Positions 1 to 8,140 of a stretch of DNA of 64,000 bases are shown here, in pieces. The translations under genes and the position numbers were made by a program. Under the pieces are notes generated by a model. That model was given only the letters and a program-made list of their open reading frames with translations. It did not search any database and had not been told where the DNA came from. Location of the stretch: the NCBI RefSeq assembly GCF_020217485.1, contig NZ_JAEKMI010000008.1, forward strand, positions 62,001 through 126,000. The letters are read 5' to 3'. This stretch comes from Mycobacterium sp. WUMAC-067. GTDB lineage: Bacteria; Actinomycetota; Actinomycetes; Mycobacteriales; Mycobacteriaceae. Each line of letters starts with the position of its first letter. The first letter of the stretch is position 1.

Positions 1-2
1 AC

Positions 3-332
3 GGGGCGGAATGGGTGCCGTTCTTCGTCAAACACATGGACAAGAGCAGAGGGATGGGCCGCAACGGGCCTTGGATTGGTGGGAAGCTGACGGAGCGGCC
101 TTCGGCGATCTTCCGCCGTCATGTCCGTGTGGTGCCGTACCCCGAGGACGACATCCCGGCGATCGTCGAGGGCCTAGGATACGACGACTGCTTGGTGATG
201 GGCTCGGATTACCCGCACGCCGAAGGCCTGGCCGTGCCGGCCGAATTTGCCAAGCTGCTCGACCCGCTCGACGACGCCGCCAAGCGACGGATCATGCGCG
301 ACAACGCCGACCAGTTGCTCTCCCGGAGCTAA
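3..332 (+). CDS. Amidohydrolase family protein, C-terminal part (cut by window edge)
   Basis: This is the C-terminal end of a metal-dependent amidohydrolase of the ACMSD-like (amidohydrolase 2) family. The frame is open to the left edge, so the N-terminal metal ligands lie outside the window. The visible part contains MGSDYPHAEG, the family signature whose Asp is the last metal or catalytic ligand, followed by the usual closing helix (RDNADQLL). The complete paralogue at 4065-5243 carries the matching signature GSDYPHPEG. The next gene starts 7 nt after the stop, so it is the first visible gene of an operon with two acyl-CoA dehydrogenase subunits and an acyl-CoA ligase. In this setting it probably acts as a hydrolase, hydratase or decarboxylase on a CoA-pathway intermediate. 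The substrate is unknown. Confidence 0.85.
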   Translation, partial: GAEWVPFFVKHMDKSRGMGRNGPWIGGKLTERPSAIFRRHVRVVPYPEDDIPAIVEGLGYDDCLVMGSDYPHAEGLAVPAEFAKLLDPLDDAAKRRIMRDNADQLLSRS

Positions 333-339
333 ACGCCCG

Positions 340-1299
340 ATGGCAGACGACGACGTCGACCTCGACCTACTGAGGGTGTCGGCGCGGCAGTTTCTGGCCG
401 ACCGCGGCGAGAAGGAATCCGTCAAGGACCTTGCGGCGATGGACTGGACGGGCCTGCTCGTCGATGAGGTGGTGGGTGGCGCCGGCTGGCGTCCAGTCGA
501 AACGTGCGTCATAGCCGAAGAACTCGGACGAGCGAACGACAGGTCGGCGTGGTTGGGAACCACGGTCGCCGCCGCGGCGCTCGCCTCGGCGCCCGACGAC
601 CTGAGGGAACAGTTGCTGCCCGGTCTGCTCGCCGGCACGATGGCGGCGGGCGTCACCGTCGTCAATGGCTCCGCACGGATCATCCGCGGCAATGAAGTCG
701 ACATCATTGTGCTTCTGGGACGCAACGGAATTCACGTGATTCGTGACCCGGATCCCGCGCGGACGGTTCTGGACGGCGACCTGCTCGACGTCACCAGAAC
801 GGTCTGGCGTATCGACCTCACCGACGCGCCCAGCACCCTTATCGGGCCGCCCGACAGGGCCACAGAGCTGACGGCCGTGGCTCGGCTGCTCGTTGCCGCC
901 GACTCCGTGGGTGCCACGTCGATGACCCTTGAACGGCTGACGGCATACCTGCGGGAGCGCGTGGCGTTCGGGGCGCCGATCGCGAGTTTCCAAGCGATTC
1001 AGCACCGCCTCGTCGAGCTGCTGGTCTTCGAAGTCAAAGCGCGCGCCGTCGTCATGAAGGCCGCGCGTGCCATCGCCTCCGCCGACCAACGGGCGACCAC
1101 CTTGACGGCGGCGGCGCACGCATTCGTAGCGGCGAAAGCCACGGCCGCCGTGGACGAATGCATGCAACTGTCGGGCGGCATCGGATTCACCTGGGAGTAC
1201 CCGCTGCACCACGAGATGCGCCGTGTCTTCACCAACGCCCAGCTGATGGGCACGGCGCGGTCGAGTCGGGCGCTGCTGGCGGAGGTGTCCGGCTGGTGA
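340..1299 (+). CDS. Acyl-CoA dehydrogenase, short (beta-type) subunit
   Basis: This 319-residue acyl-CoA dehydrogenase-fold protein is shorter than the usual 380-400 residues. The C-terminal half carries recognisable FadE features: RVAFGAPIASFQAIQHRL (the helix that packs on FAD) and LSGGIGFTWEYPLHHEMRR. The N-terminal domain is abbreviated. Short subunits of this kind form alpha2beta2 enzymes with a full-length partner, as known for FadE28-FadE29 in cholesterol side-chain oxidation. The next gene, overlapping by 4 nt (GTGA), is such a partner. The ATG at 340 was chosen because upstream in-frame sequence overlaps the previous gene and reads as low-complexity shadow. Likely role: FAD-dependent alpha,beta-dehydrogenation of an acyl-CoA in the cytosol. 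Confidence 0.88.
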   Translation: MADDDVDLDLLRVSARQFLADRGEKESVKDLAAMDWTGLLVDEVVGGAGWRPVETCVIAEELGRANDRSAWLGTTVAAAALASAPDDLREQLLPGLLAGTMAAGVTVVNGSARIIRGNEVDIIVLLGRNGIHVIRDPDPARTVLDGDLLDVTRTVWRIDLTDAPSTLIGPPDRATELTAVARLLVAADSVGATSMTLERLTAYLRERVAFGAPIASFQAIQHRLVELLVFEVKARAVVMKAARAIASADQRATTLTAAAHAFVAAKATAAVDECMQLSGGIGFTWEYPLHHEMRRVFTNAQLMGTARSSRALLAEVSGW

Positions 1300-2498
1300 G
1301 CGCTTTCGTCAACCGGCCCACCGAGGCGCAGCTGAACGATTTCAGGAATCGGGTCAGGACATACATCGCCGACCACGCACCGGCGATCGAGGCCCGCGAA
1401 GGCCATCGAGCTCCTGAGACCGCCGAACAGGAAACCCTACTGCGCGCTTGGTTCGCCGGCCTGTTCGACGCGGGTTTCGTGGGCGCGGACTGGCCGATCG
1501 AATACGGCGGTCGCGGCGACTACCACCCGCTGCACGATCGCATCGTGAGTGAGGAGATTCTGCGCGCCCGCGCGCCGCGCCCGGTGGACCAGGTGAACCT
1601 GGCTGCCCACGTGCTCCTGCACTTCGGTTCTGACGAACAGAAACAGACGTTACTGCCACCGATTCGGCGCAGCGAACATGTCTGGTGTCAGCTGCTCAGC
1701 GAGCCCGACGCCGGCAGCGACATCGCCGGAGTACGCAGCCGCGGTGCGCGGCAAGACGATGGCAGCTGGCTCCTCGACGGGCAGAAGACCTGGATCACCG
1801 ACGGACACTGGGCCGACATGGGCCTCGCCCTGGTCCGCACCGACCCGAGATCCTCGCGCCACCACGGCCTGTCGGTCTTTGCCGTGCCGCTCTCGGCGGA
1901 GGGTGTCGAGGTTCGTCCGATCCGCACGATCGGTGACGCGATCGAGGTCAATGAGGTCTTCCTCACCGGAGTCAGACTTGGTGCCGAGAGCCTGATCGGC
2001 GCGGCGGGCGAAGGCTGGTCGATCATCATGGCGGGCTTGGACTTTGAACGATTCGGCATCGGTGGGAACGTCATCCTGCTGGAACTGCTGATCGATGATC
2101 TGGTCGTCGTGGCGCGTCACGCGCATATCGACGGCGCACCCGCGCTGGAGTCCGCCGACGTACGCCAGCAGGTCGCCGAGTTAGCCGTGGAGGTCGAAGT
2201 GGCCAAGGCGTTCATCGACGATCACGTGGAGCGCCTGACATCGGGCGACGAACAACCGGGCGACGGCTCTATCGCGAAGCTGAGTTTCGCCGAGACATAC
2301 CATCGGGTCGCGTCCTACGGCGCGGAATTGGCGGCGTCGACGGCGGTCGTCGGCGTCGAAAACCATGAACTGGGGCAGGCCAAACAACGGTTGCGTGAAT
2401 GCTGGCTGTGGTCGCGCGCCTACACGATATCCGGTGGCAGCTCCGAGATGATGCGCAACATTCTTGCCAAGCGCCGACTGCACCTGCCGAACCGATGA
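1296..2498 (+). CDS. Acyl-CoA dehydrogenase, full-length (alpha-type) subunit
   Basis: A 400-residue acyl-CoA dehydrogenase. Visible family blocks are WCQLLSEPDAGSDIAGV (FAD and substrate-binding loop), DGQKTWITDGHWADMGLALV (beta-barrel domain), FERFGIGGN, and the C-terminal ISGGSSEMMRNILAKRRLHLP. The GTG start overlaps the TGA of the preceding short subunit, which fits translational coupling and stoichiometric assembly of a heteromeric enzyme. The stop overlaps the ATG of the acyl-CoA ligase (ATGA). It probably forms an alpha2beta2 dehydrogenase with the upstream protein. The substrate cannot be read from sequence. Alternative: each subunit could work as a homomer, which is less likely given the truncated partner. 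Confidence 0.92.
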   Translation: MSAFVNRPTEAQLNDFRNRVRTYIADHAPAIEAREGHRAPETAEQETLLRAWFAGLFDAGFVGADWPIEYGGRGDYHPLHDRIVSEEILRARAPRPVDQVNLAAHVLLHFGSDEQKQTLLPPIRRSEHVWCQLLSEPDAGSDIAGVRSRGARQDDGSWLLDGQKTWITDGHWADMGLALVRTDPRSSRHHGLSVFAVPLSAEGVEVRPIRTIGDAIEVNEVFLTGVRLGAESLIGAAGEGWSIIMAGLDFERFGIGGNVILLELLIDDLVVVARHAHIDGAPALESADVRQQVAELAVEVEVAKAFIDDHVERLTSGDEQPGDGSIAKLSFAETYHRVASYGAELAASTAVVGVENHELGQAKQRLRECWLWSRAYTISGGSSEMMRNILAKRRLHLPNR

Positions 2499-4045
2499 CC
2501 TCACGTCCTGCCGCGCAGACCTACTGGTCCCTGGTGGAGACCGCCGCGCGGGCGCACCCCGACTGGGTCGTGCTCGCCGATGACTACGGGCGCAGCCTGT
2601 CGTGCGCGCAGCTGCGAGATTCCGCACTGACCTGTGCGGCGGCGCTGGCGCAACGGGGGATCGGTGCGGGCACGGTGGTGTCGTGGCAACTGCCGACCAC
2701 GCTGGAGACGATGGTCGTCATGACGGCGCTGGCGCGCCTCGGTGCGGTGCAGAACCCGGTGCTGCCGATATGGCGGGAGAGCGAACTCCGGTTTGTGACA
2801 GCACAACTCGGGACCGAAGTCATCATCGTCCCGGGGCTGTGGCGCAGTTTTGACCACACCGCGCTCGCACATCGGCTCGCGAATGAGCGGCCCATGCGGG
2901 TCCTGGTCATCGACCACGACGCTCCCATTGCCGACGGGCTTCGATTGCCCAGCGGTGATCCGGAAACGCTGCCTCCACCGCCGAGCGGCGGCGAGGAACC
3001 GCGGTGGATCTACTATTCGTCGGGCACGACGGCGGCACCGAAAGGAGCGCGGCACTGCGACCGGTCGGTCATCGCCGGTTCGGCAGGGGTCATCGGGATC
3101 GTCGGGGCGTCCAGTCGCGACGTCAACCCGATCGCGTTTCCCGTTTCGCACATCGGAGGCGCCGCCATGCTCGCCGCGGCTCTGCTCACCGGGATGAAGC
3201 TGGTGCTGTTCGATGCCTTCGACCCCTTCGAGACCCCCTTTGCCATCGCGGCGCACCGCCCGACTCTGCTGGGCAGCGCAACCCCCTTTTTCGTCGCTTT
3301 CATGGCGGCGCAGGCGAAGTATGGTGACGAACCGCTCTACCCCGAGCTGCGTGGCTGCGTCGGTGGGGGCGCACCAATCACCGCCGAGCTCGGTCATCAA
3401 GTGCGGCAGACACTTTCAGTCGACGGCGTGGCCAATGCGTGGGGCCTGACCGAATTTCCGGTCGCCACCTCTCAGGCGCCCAACGGTCCCGCGGAGCTGC
3501 TGGATCACACCGTCGGGAAACCGGTGCCCGGCGTTGCGGTACGGGTCGTCGACGAAGCGGGACGCCAGACCCCGTGTGGCACGGAGGGGGAGCTGCGGCT
3601 CAAAGGGCCGCAGTGCTTCCTCGGCTACGTCGACGCAACTCTGGATGCCCACGCGTTCGACGCCGAAGGATGGTTTCGCACAGGAGATCTGGGACGCATC
3701 GACGACGACGGCAACGTCGTCGTCACCGGCCGAATCAAGGATGCGATCATCCGCAGTGCGGAGAACATCTCGGCCTTGGAAGTCGAGGGTGTCCTGGCCA
3801 GCCACCCGGCGGTGGCCGACGTGGCGATCATCGGGGTGCCGGATGAGCGAACCGGCGAGCGTGTTTGCGCCGTCGTCGTCGCGCGCCCGGGTGTGGCGGT
3901 GACGCTTTCGTCGATCTTCGAACACTGTCAAGCGCGGGGATTGAGCAAGCACAAAACGCCCGAACGACTCGAAATCGTGGATGCGCTGCCTCGAAATATC
4001 ACCGGCAAGGTGCTCAAGAACGAGCTGCGGGCGAAGTTCGGCTGA
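2495..4045 (+). CDS. Fatty-acyl-CoA ligase (AMP-binding, FadD-like)
   Basis: A 516-residue member of the ANL adenylating superfamily. The P-loop-like motif YYSSGTTAAPKG lies near residue 170, followed by the WGLTEF segment (A5), GWFRTGDLG (A7) and the C-terminal catalytic lysine in LPRNITGKVLK (A10). It would convert a carboxylic acid, ATP and CoA to acyl-CoA, AMP and PPi in the cytosol. It is the last gene of the rightward operon, with its ATG overlapping the dehydrogenase stop, so activation and first dehydrogenation are probably consecutive. It converges with the amidohydrolase gene 20 bp downstream. Substrate unknown. Confidence 0.93.
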   Translation: MTSRPAAQTYWSLVETAARAHPDWVVLADDYGRSLSCAQLRDSALTCAAALAQRGIGAGTVVSWQLPTTLETMVVMTALARLGAVQNPVLPIWRESELRFVTAQLGTEVIIVPGLWRSFDHTALAHRLANERPMRVLVIDHDAPIADGLRLPSGDPETLPPPPSGGEEPRWIYYSSGTTAAPKGARHCDRSVIAGSAGVIGIVGASSRDVNPIAFPVSHIGGAAMLAAALLTGMKLVLFDAFDPFETPFAIAAHRPTLLGSATPFFVAFMAAQAKYGDEPLYPELRGCVGGGAPITAELGHQVRQTLSVDGVANAWGLTEFPVATSQAPNGPAELLDHTVGKPVPGVAVRVVDEAGRQTPCGTEGELRLKGPQCFLGYVDATLDAHAFDAEGWFRTGDLGRIDDDGNVVVTGRIKDAIIRSAENISALEVEGVLASHPAVADVAIIGVPDERTGERVCAVVVARPGVAVTLSSIFEHCQARGLSKHKTPERLEIVDALPRNITGKVLKNELRAKFG

Positions 4046-4064
4046 AGCGCTTCGTCGAACTCGC

Positions 4065-5243
4065 CTAGAGGCCGATGAGCTCCTTGAGGTTGCCGCCCAT
4101 CACTCGTGCCCTGGTGTCCTCCGGAAGATCCTCGAGCTCCTTGACGAAATCCGCGGGCTCGGCCAGCCCCTCGGGGTGCGGGTAGTCCGAGCCGAACATC
4201 ACCCGATCCGCACCCAGGATGTCGACGAGGTGCGACATGTCCTCCTCGTGGAACGGATTGATCCACACGTGTCTGCGGAAGACATCGCAGGGATGCTCGC
4301 TGAAGTCGTATGGCCTCTTGCGGTATACGCGGTCGAACACGTCCAACAGGCGGTGTGCCCACGAGCCGCCGTTCTCGACCACGCCGATGCGTACCCCGGG
4401 GAAGCGCTCGAACACCCCGTGCGCGATGAACGCCGCAAGAGTGTCGAAGATGTTTCGGCTCTCCTCGTAGATGAAACCCCGCAGCTTGCTCAGCGCGAAT
4501 CCGTTGAACTCCGTAGCTTCCTCCCAGTCGTCGACGTAGCGCTCATAGCCGGAGTCTGAGTTGTGCATCTGCACCGAGATACCCGAATTCTCGACCAGTC
4601 GCCAGAAATCGTCGAACTCCGGCAGCGCCGGTGACCGCGACGTGCCGTCCTCGCGCGGAACGGGTGCCGGCCGGATCAATACCGTCCGGGCGCCATTGTT
4701 CAGGCACCATTCGAGTTCCTGCACGCCCAGCGCGGGATCGTTCAGCGAGATCGCAGGAACGGGGAAGATCCGGTCCTGGTAGTTGAATGTCCAGTCGTCG
4801 AGTAACCACCGATTGAACGCATGCGTGACCGCGTGGGTGAGCTCGGTGTCGGATTTGGTCCTTTCTTCGAGCATGCCCGCTGTCGTCGGGAACATCACGG
4901 CGCCGTAGACGCCCTGCCGGTCCATCAGCGCCAGGCGTAGGTCGGGCCGCCGGAACTCATCGGGGCAGCGGATCGGTTCGGCGAGCTCCCGCAATGTCTT
5001 GCCCTCTGGGTTTATGCCCCGGAAGTAATCGGACCAGGCGCCGGGTGTGGGGATCACCTCGTATGTCGGGTTGGGGATGCACTCCGTGACCGTGCCCAAG
5101 ATCTGCAACTTCTTGCGCCCGTTGACGTCGATGAATTTCAGCGCCTCGGAGTATTTCTCCGGCAGATATCGCGTGTAGGCGTCGATCGTCTCGTACATGT
5201 GGTTGTCGGCGTCCCAGACCTCGAACGCTTTGTCGTCGCTCAC
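4065..5243 (-). CDS. ACMSD-type amidohydrolase
   Basis: A 392-residue metal-dependent amidohydrolase. The N-terminus has DADNHMYE in place of the classical HxH strand-1 motif, a variant seen in many actinobacterial members. Mid-protein there is MFPTTAGM, and near the C-terminus MFGSDYPHPEG with the terminal Asp ligand. I prefer the GTG at 5243 to the in-frame GTG at 5249 because GGAGG sits 5 nt before it. A perfect palindrome (7-bp arms, 4-bp spacer) lies 19 bp upstream. Related genes at the left edge and at 23582-24769 suggest that several such enzymes serve one pathway. Hydrolase, hydratase and decarboxylase are all possible reactions. Confidence 0.88.
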   Translation of the reverse strand: MSDDKAFEVWDADNHMYETIDAYTRYLPEKYSEALKFIDVNGRKKLQILGTVTECIPNPTYEVIPTPGAWSDYFRGINPEGKTLRELAEPIRCPDEFRRPDLRLALMDRQGVYGAVMFPTTAGMLEERTKSDTELTHAVTHAFNRWLLDDWTFNYQDRIFPVPAISLNDPALGVQELEWCLNNGARTVLIRPAPVPREDGTSRSPALPEFDDFWRLVENSGISVQMHNSDSGYERYVDDWEEATEFNGFALSKLRGFIYEESRNIFDTLAAFIAHGVFERFPGVRIGVVENGGSWAHRLLDVFDRVYRKRPYDFSEHPCDVFRRHVWINPFHEEDMSHLVDILGADRVMFGSDYPHPEGLAEPADFVKELEDLPEDTRARVMGGNLKELIGL

Positions 5244-5261
5244 CAGCACCTCCAGCAGGCG

Positions 5262-5279
5262 TGAGAATATTGATTCTCA
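5262..5279. promoter_or_regulatory. Operator palindrome, site A of the TGRRAA-N6-TTYYCA set
   Basis: TGAGAATATTGATTCTCA is a perfect inverted repeat with 7-bp arms and a 4-bp spacer. It lies just upstream of the amidohydrolase gene. It is the best-formed member, with the site at 29169, of a set of similar sites found in promoter regions across the catabolic island. I infer binding by a TetR-type repressor. Confidence 0.75.
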
Positions 5280-5314
5280 ATCATAGCGAACGTTGGTATC
5301 TGCAGCGAACGGGC

Positions 5315-6073
5315 TCAGAGGTTCATGAAATGGCCGCCATCGACACCGAGGGTTTGCCCGGTGACGTAGCGAGCGGCGGGACCGATAAGGTATGCCACGG
5401 CTGAGCCGATATCGCTTTCGGGGTCTCCGATGCGTCCCAGCGGGATTCGGCGTGCCAGCCTTTCCTCCATCGCCGGCTCAGCGCTTATCGCCAAGGTCAT
5501 CGCGGGTGAATATGCCAGCGGTGAAACAACATTCACCGTGATGTCGTGAGGGGCCCATTCCCGCGCGAGGCTCTTGGCGAAACCGCGCAACGCGCCCTTC
5601 ATTGTGGCGTAGAGCGGCAGGGTCGCGCTGCCTTCGATGCCGGCGGGTGAGGTCATGACGAGGAAGGTGCCGCCTCGCTTCTTCAACTCTGGAAATGCTG
5701 AAACGGCGCAGAAGTGCGCTCCACGAAGTGACACCGAGTAGTGGTCGCCCCAAACGGAACGATCGACATCAGCCAGTTGGTGCGGCTGGCTCGAGGCGTT
5801 GCTCGTGGCGTTGTGCACCACGGCATCGAGCCGCCCGGTGGTGGTCAGGGACAGCTCTATCGCGCCGGCCACTGCGTCACCGTCGGTCACATCGCATCGT
5901 GCCCAAGTTGCATCGTGGCCCCGCGCGGTGATTTCCTCGGCGACGGCCAACCCCGTCTCGGACCGGGTGGCGACGACGACGTGCGCCCCGGCCGAGGCGA
6001 GAGCCTTGGCGATGCCGCGGCCAACGCCAGCGCCCGAGCCAGTCACCAGCGCGGTGAGACCGTGCAGGCTCAT
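5315..6073 (-). CDS. SDR family oxidoreductase (catalytically intact)
   Basis: A 252-residue classical short-chain dehydrogenase. TGSGAGVGRG near residue 10 is the NAD(P)-binding TGxxxGxG motif, HNATSN stands in for NNAG, the active-site Ser lies in MTSPAG, and YATMK supplies the catalytic Tyr and Lys. The C-terminus GQTLGVDGG is standard. The ATG at 6073 overlaps the stop of the upstream SDR-like gene. It is the last gene of an operon led by small membrane proteins. Likely role: NAD(P)-dependent oxidation or reduction of a hydroxy/keto intermediate. Confidence 0.9.
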   Translation of the reverse strand: MSLHGLTALVTGSGAGVGRGIAKALASAGAHVVVATRSETGLAVAEEITARGHDATWARCDVTDGDAVAGAIELSLTTTGRLDAVVHNATSNASSQPHQLADVDRSVWGDHYSVSLRGAHFCAVSAFPELKKRGGTFLVMTSPAGIEGSATLPLYATMKGALRGFAKSLAREWAPHDITVNVVSPLAYSPAMTLAISAEPAMEERLARRIPLGRIGDPESDIGSAVAYLIGPAARYVTGQTLGVDGGHFMNL

Positions 6074-6675
6074 GGCAGCATCACCGCCCCTCCGTCGGCG
6101 ACGATCGTCTCGCCGACGAGGTGATTGATATCCGGCCGCAAGAGGAATTTCACGGCCTCGACGACGGTGTGGAGAAGCGTCGAATCGTCTTGGACCACAG
6201 CCGCGGTGAGGTGCGCGGTAAAAGAGTCCATCTCGGGCGCGAACAGTCGCAGAGGGGCTGCGACCAGGTTGACGGACACGCCTTCGGGCTGCCATTGCCG
6301 CGCAGCGGATTTCGCCATCGCCCGGATGCCTTCCACCGCGGTGGTGTACGCCACCAGTCGGGCCGCACCCGCCATGCCGATCGTCGGCACGACAACGACG
6401 ATTCGTCCCCCGTGGGGTGCTAACGCGGACCGTGCCCGCTGGAGCGCAGCGAGCGCGGGCCACATCATCCCGTCGACGATGCGATCCCACTCCTCGCCAC
6501 TGAGGCCGGCCGCGTCGGACGGCCGCGGGGTCGGATCGGTACCGACGACTACGACCGCTCCGGTGATACCCGATGCCAGTCCACGTCCGGGTGCTGGGAC
6601 GATGCCGTCGAGTCCGTCTGCCAGCTCGCGCGCCAGACCGTCGGCCGCGCCCAAGACAACTGTGGACGACGCCAC
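6070..6675 (-). CDS. Degenerate SDR-fold protein, probable non-catalytic partner
   Basis: A 201-residue SDR-like protein. Its C-terminal part aligns in layout with SDRs (VVVVPTIGMAG, the tail GETIVADGGAVMLP). The dinucleotide motif is degraded to VLGAADGLARE, and the Tyr-x-x-x-Lys pair is broken: YTTAVEG keeps the Tyr but has no Lys at +4. It overlaps the intact SDR gene by 4 nt. I infer a structural or regulatory partner in a heteromer, or a decayed duplicate kept by coupling. The GTG start follows the stop of the preceding gene by 1 nt, again consistent with coupling. Confidence 0.75.
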   Translation of the reverse strand: MASSTVVLGAADGLARELADGLDGIVPAPGRGLASGITGAVVVVGTDPTPRPSDAAGLSGEEWDRIVDGMMWPALAALQRARSALAPHGGRIVVVVPTIGMAGAARLVAYTTAVEGIRAMAKSAARQWQPEGVSVNLVAAPLRLFAPEMDSFTAHLTAAVVQDDSTLLHTVVEAVKFLLRPDINHLVGETIVADGGAVMLP

Positions 6676-6676
6676 G

Positions 6677-7096
6677 TCATCGACTCGGCTGGCGCGCTAG
6701 GCGGTCATCGTGAATTTTCACCAACTCCCTGAACCCGATACGCACGTACCGGGGTTTCGGTTGAATGCCCCAGTCGTCGCGGGCGGTGTGCTGGCCGGCC
6801 GCTTCGGGTGCTCCCCCGAACGGGGGCCCGCCGAGTGGATAGGGCTGTTGGCATTGGAGACTGTCGTCGGAGAAGCGCACCTTCATGAGCTCACTGCAGA
6901 TCTCGGTCAGCGATAGGGTTGGCCAGCCGTACCAGACCGCCATCACAGGTACCGTCAACGAGCCCTCGATGACCAGCCCGAACAGGCAGACGTACAGCCC
7001 GCGTTTGAGCCATTTGTGCATTCGCGCCCACGTCGGGGTGGTTCCGACCGGCAGCGGCTCGACCGAATCCTCGGTCTCCACAGTGGAATTAGACAC
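6677..7096 (-). CDS. Small membrane protein of unknown function
   Basis: A 139-residue protein I do not recognise. It has a charged, Thr-rich N-terminus, one clear hydrophobic segment (about residues 33-54, [20 protein letters not shown]) and a long soluble tail rich in Pro and Gly. The GTG start has AAGGGA 5 nt upstream. It sits in a tightly spaced run with two tiny ORFs and a five-helix membrane protein upstream and two SDR-fold genes downstream. The set may form one membrane-associated complex; this is inference from gene order only. Confidence 0.75.
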   Translation of the reverse strand: MSNSTVETEDSVEPLPVGTTPTWARMHKWLKRGLYVCLFGLVIEGSLTVPVMAVWYGWPTLSLTEICSELMKVRFSDDSLQCQQPYPLGGPPFGGAPEAAGQHTARDDWGIQPKPRYVRIGFRELVKIHDDRLARQPSR

Positions 7097-7115
7097 GGCG
7101 GTCCCTTCTTCGGTG

Positions 7116-7802
7116 CTAGTCGGAAAAGATCTCTCGGTTGACGGTGTGCAGGTACGGGATGGCGAGGAACGGCGTGACGTAGAAGATGTTGAATGCCCAC
7201 CACCCGAGAACCGGTAGCCCGACTCCCGTATAGCGGACGTCGGCGTACATCGTCATATTGAAGATGTAGCCGGTCCATATGACCACGCCGAACCAGCACG
7301 TCACGATGGTCCACTGGTGTCCCCAACGTTTCATCTGCAGCAGCGCGATCGCGGCCGCGATCCGCATCGGGAACACGATCAGGACGCAGACCATCACCCA
7401 CGCCTTTTCCCCTGGGGCGCCTGCACCGCCGATCCAGAGTTCGTTGTAATGCCAGAAATAGCCGGCGTCGATCCAGTTGCCCCACGCGGTGAAGACGGTG
7501 CGGGTGATCAGGGCGTGGTTGGCGAACAGGTCGAGCGCCCAGCCGATGCTGTTGATCGCACCGTCGAGGATGATGACGTATCCGATGAGCGTGACCATCA
7601 TTGGCCGAACCGAAAACCCGTCGCGCTGCGCCTTTCTCAACAGATAGATGCCTCGGCAAAATACGGGCAGGCCGACGACTCCGAGGACGAGGGTGCCCAT
7701 GAGTGCGGTGCCGGCGATGCACCATCGATCCGCGCGCCGTTGGATCTCCCGCGTGTGTGCCTCGTGCTCGTCCATGGTGAGCGATCGGGTTGGACTCGTC
7801 AT
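7116..7802 (-). CDS. Polytopic membrane protein of unknown function
   Basis: A 228-residue protein with about five hydrophobic segments: [57 protein letters not shown], a Trp-rich segment ending in IWTGYIFNM, and [18 protein letters not shown]. Aromatic and polar residues inside the segments ([17 protein letters not shown]) suggest an enzyme or cofactor-binding membrane protein rather than a simple anchor. I do not recognise the family. The gene starts 3 nt after the stop of a 39-codon membrane ORF and is followed after 19 bp by another membrane protein gene. Confidence 0.78.
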   Translation of the reverse strand: MTSPTRSLTMDEHEAHTREIQRRADRWCIAGTALMGTLVLGVVGLPVFCRGIYLLRKAQRDGFSVRPMMVTLIGYVIILDGAINSIGWALDLFANHALITRTVFTAWGNWIDAGYFWHYNELWIGGAGAPGEKAWVMVCVLIVFPMRIAAAIALLQMKRWGHQWTIVTCWFGVVIWTGYIFNMTMYADVRYTGVGLPVLGWWAFNIFYVTPFLAIPYLHTVNREIFSD

Positions 7803-7805
7803 TGA

Positions 7806-7925
7806 TCACCAATCCCTCGTGAGATACATCTGGAGCTGGATCGCGAACATCGCGATCAGCACTCCGTAGATGAAGACCTGGAACGCGATCAATCCACGTT
7901 TGCGTCGTCGATCCTGCTCGTCCAC
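7806..7925 (-). CDS. Tiny single-helix membrane protein (39 aa)
   Basis: The frame encodes 39 residues: a short charged N-terminus (DEQDRRRKRG) followed by one transmembrane helix (LIAFQVFIYGVLIAMFAIQL) and a four-residue tail. The GTG start has GGAG about 5 nt upstream. A longer reading from 7994 lacks such a site and overlaps the upstream tiny ORF. Its position between another tiny ORF and a polytopic protein, with gaps of 16 and 3 nt, supports it being real. The positive-inside rule predicts a cytoplasmic N-terminus. It could be an accessory subunit of the membrane protein encoded next. Confidence 0.65.
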   Translation of the reverse strand: MDEQDRRRKRGLIAFQVFIYGVLIAMFAIQLQMYLTRDW

Positions 7926-7941
7926 TGTGTCTCCGCGTCTA

Positions 7942-8040
7942 TCAGAAGGTACCGATGTTGGCCAGCATCCAGTAGAAGAATGCGACAAGCCCACACATCA
8001 CTGCCCAGGTCACAGCCAGTCGGACCAGTTCCTGCCACAT
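7942..8040 (-). CDS. Tiny membrane protein (32 aa), first gene of the operon
   Basis: The frame reads MWQELVRLAVTWAVMCGLVA, then FFYWMLANIGTF and stop: 32 residues that are almost entirely one hydrophobic helix with an amphipathic start. GGAGGG lies about 5 nt before the ATG. It precedes the 39-aa membrane ORF by 16 nt and lies about 60 bp downstream of operator site B, so it would be the first gene of the operon. Length and spacing match the small accessory subunits seen in membrane enzyme complexes. No function can be assigned. Confidence 0.6.
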   Translation of the reverse strand: MWQELVRLAVTWAVMCGLVAFFYWMLANIGTF

Positions 8041-8097
8041 GAGACCCTCCTACCGAAGCGACGACTTCCCACCAAACGTTAACATCACTCTCAGAAA

Positions 8098-8115
8098 TGA
8101 GAACAGTCGTTTCCG
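8098..8115. promoter_or_regulatory. Operator-like site B (TGAGAA-N6-TTTCCG)
   Basis: TGAGAACAGTCGTTTCCG matches the TGRRAA-N6-TTYYCA pattern at 11 of 12 defined positions. It also overlaps a second short inverted repeat, TCTCA-GAAA-TGAGA at 8089-8102. It lies in the only gap ahead of the small-membrane-protein operon. Site C at 24828 shares the same TGAGAA and CGTTTCC blocks at identical spacing. Confidence 0.6.
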
Positions 8116-8140
8116 CTGCGGAGGCACTAGAGGGACAGGG

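Noticed and set aside
7116..7802. Assignment of the polytopic protein to the AveC-like family
   Set aside because: Size and cofactor-like aromatics are reminiscent, but the sequence blocks I recall for that family are absent.
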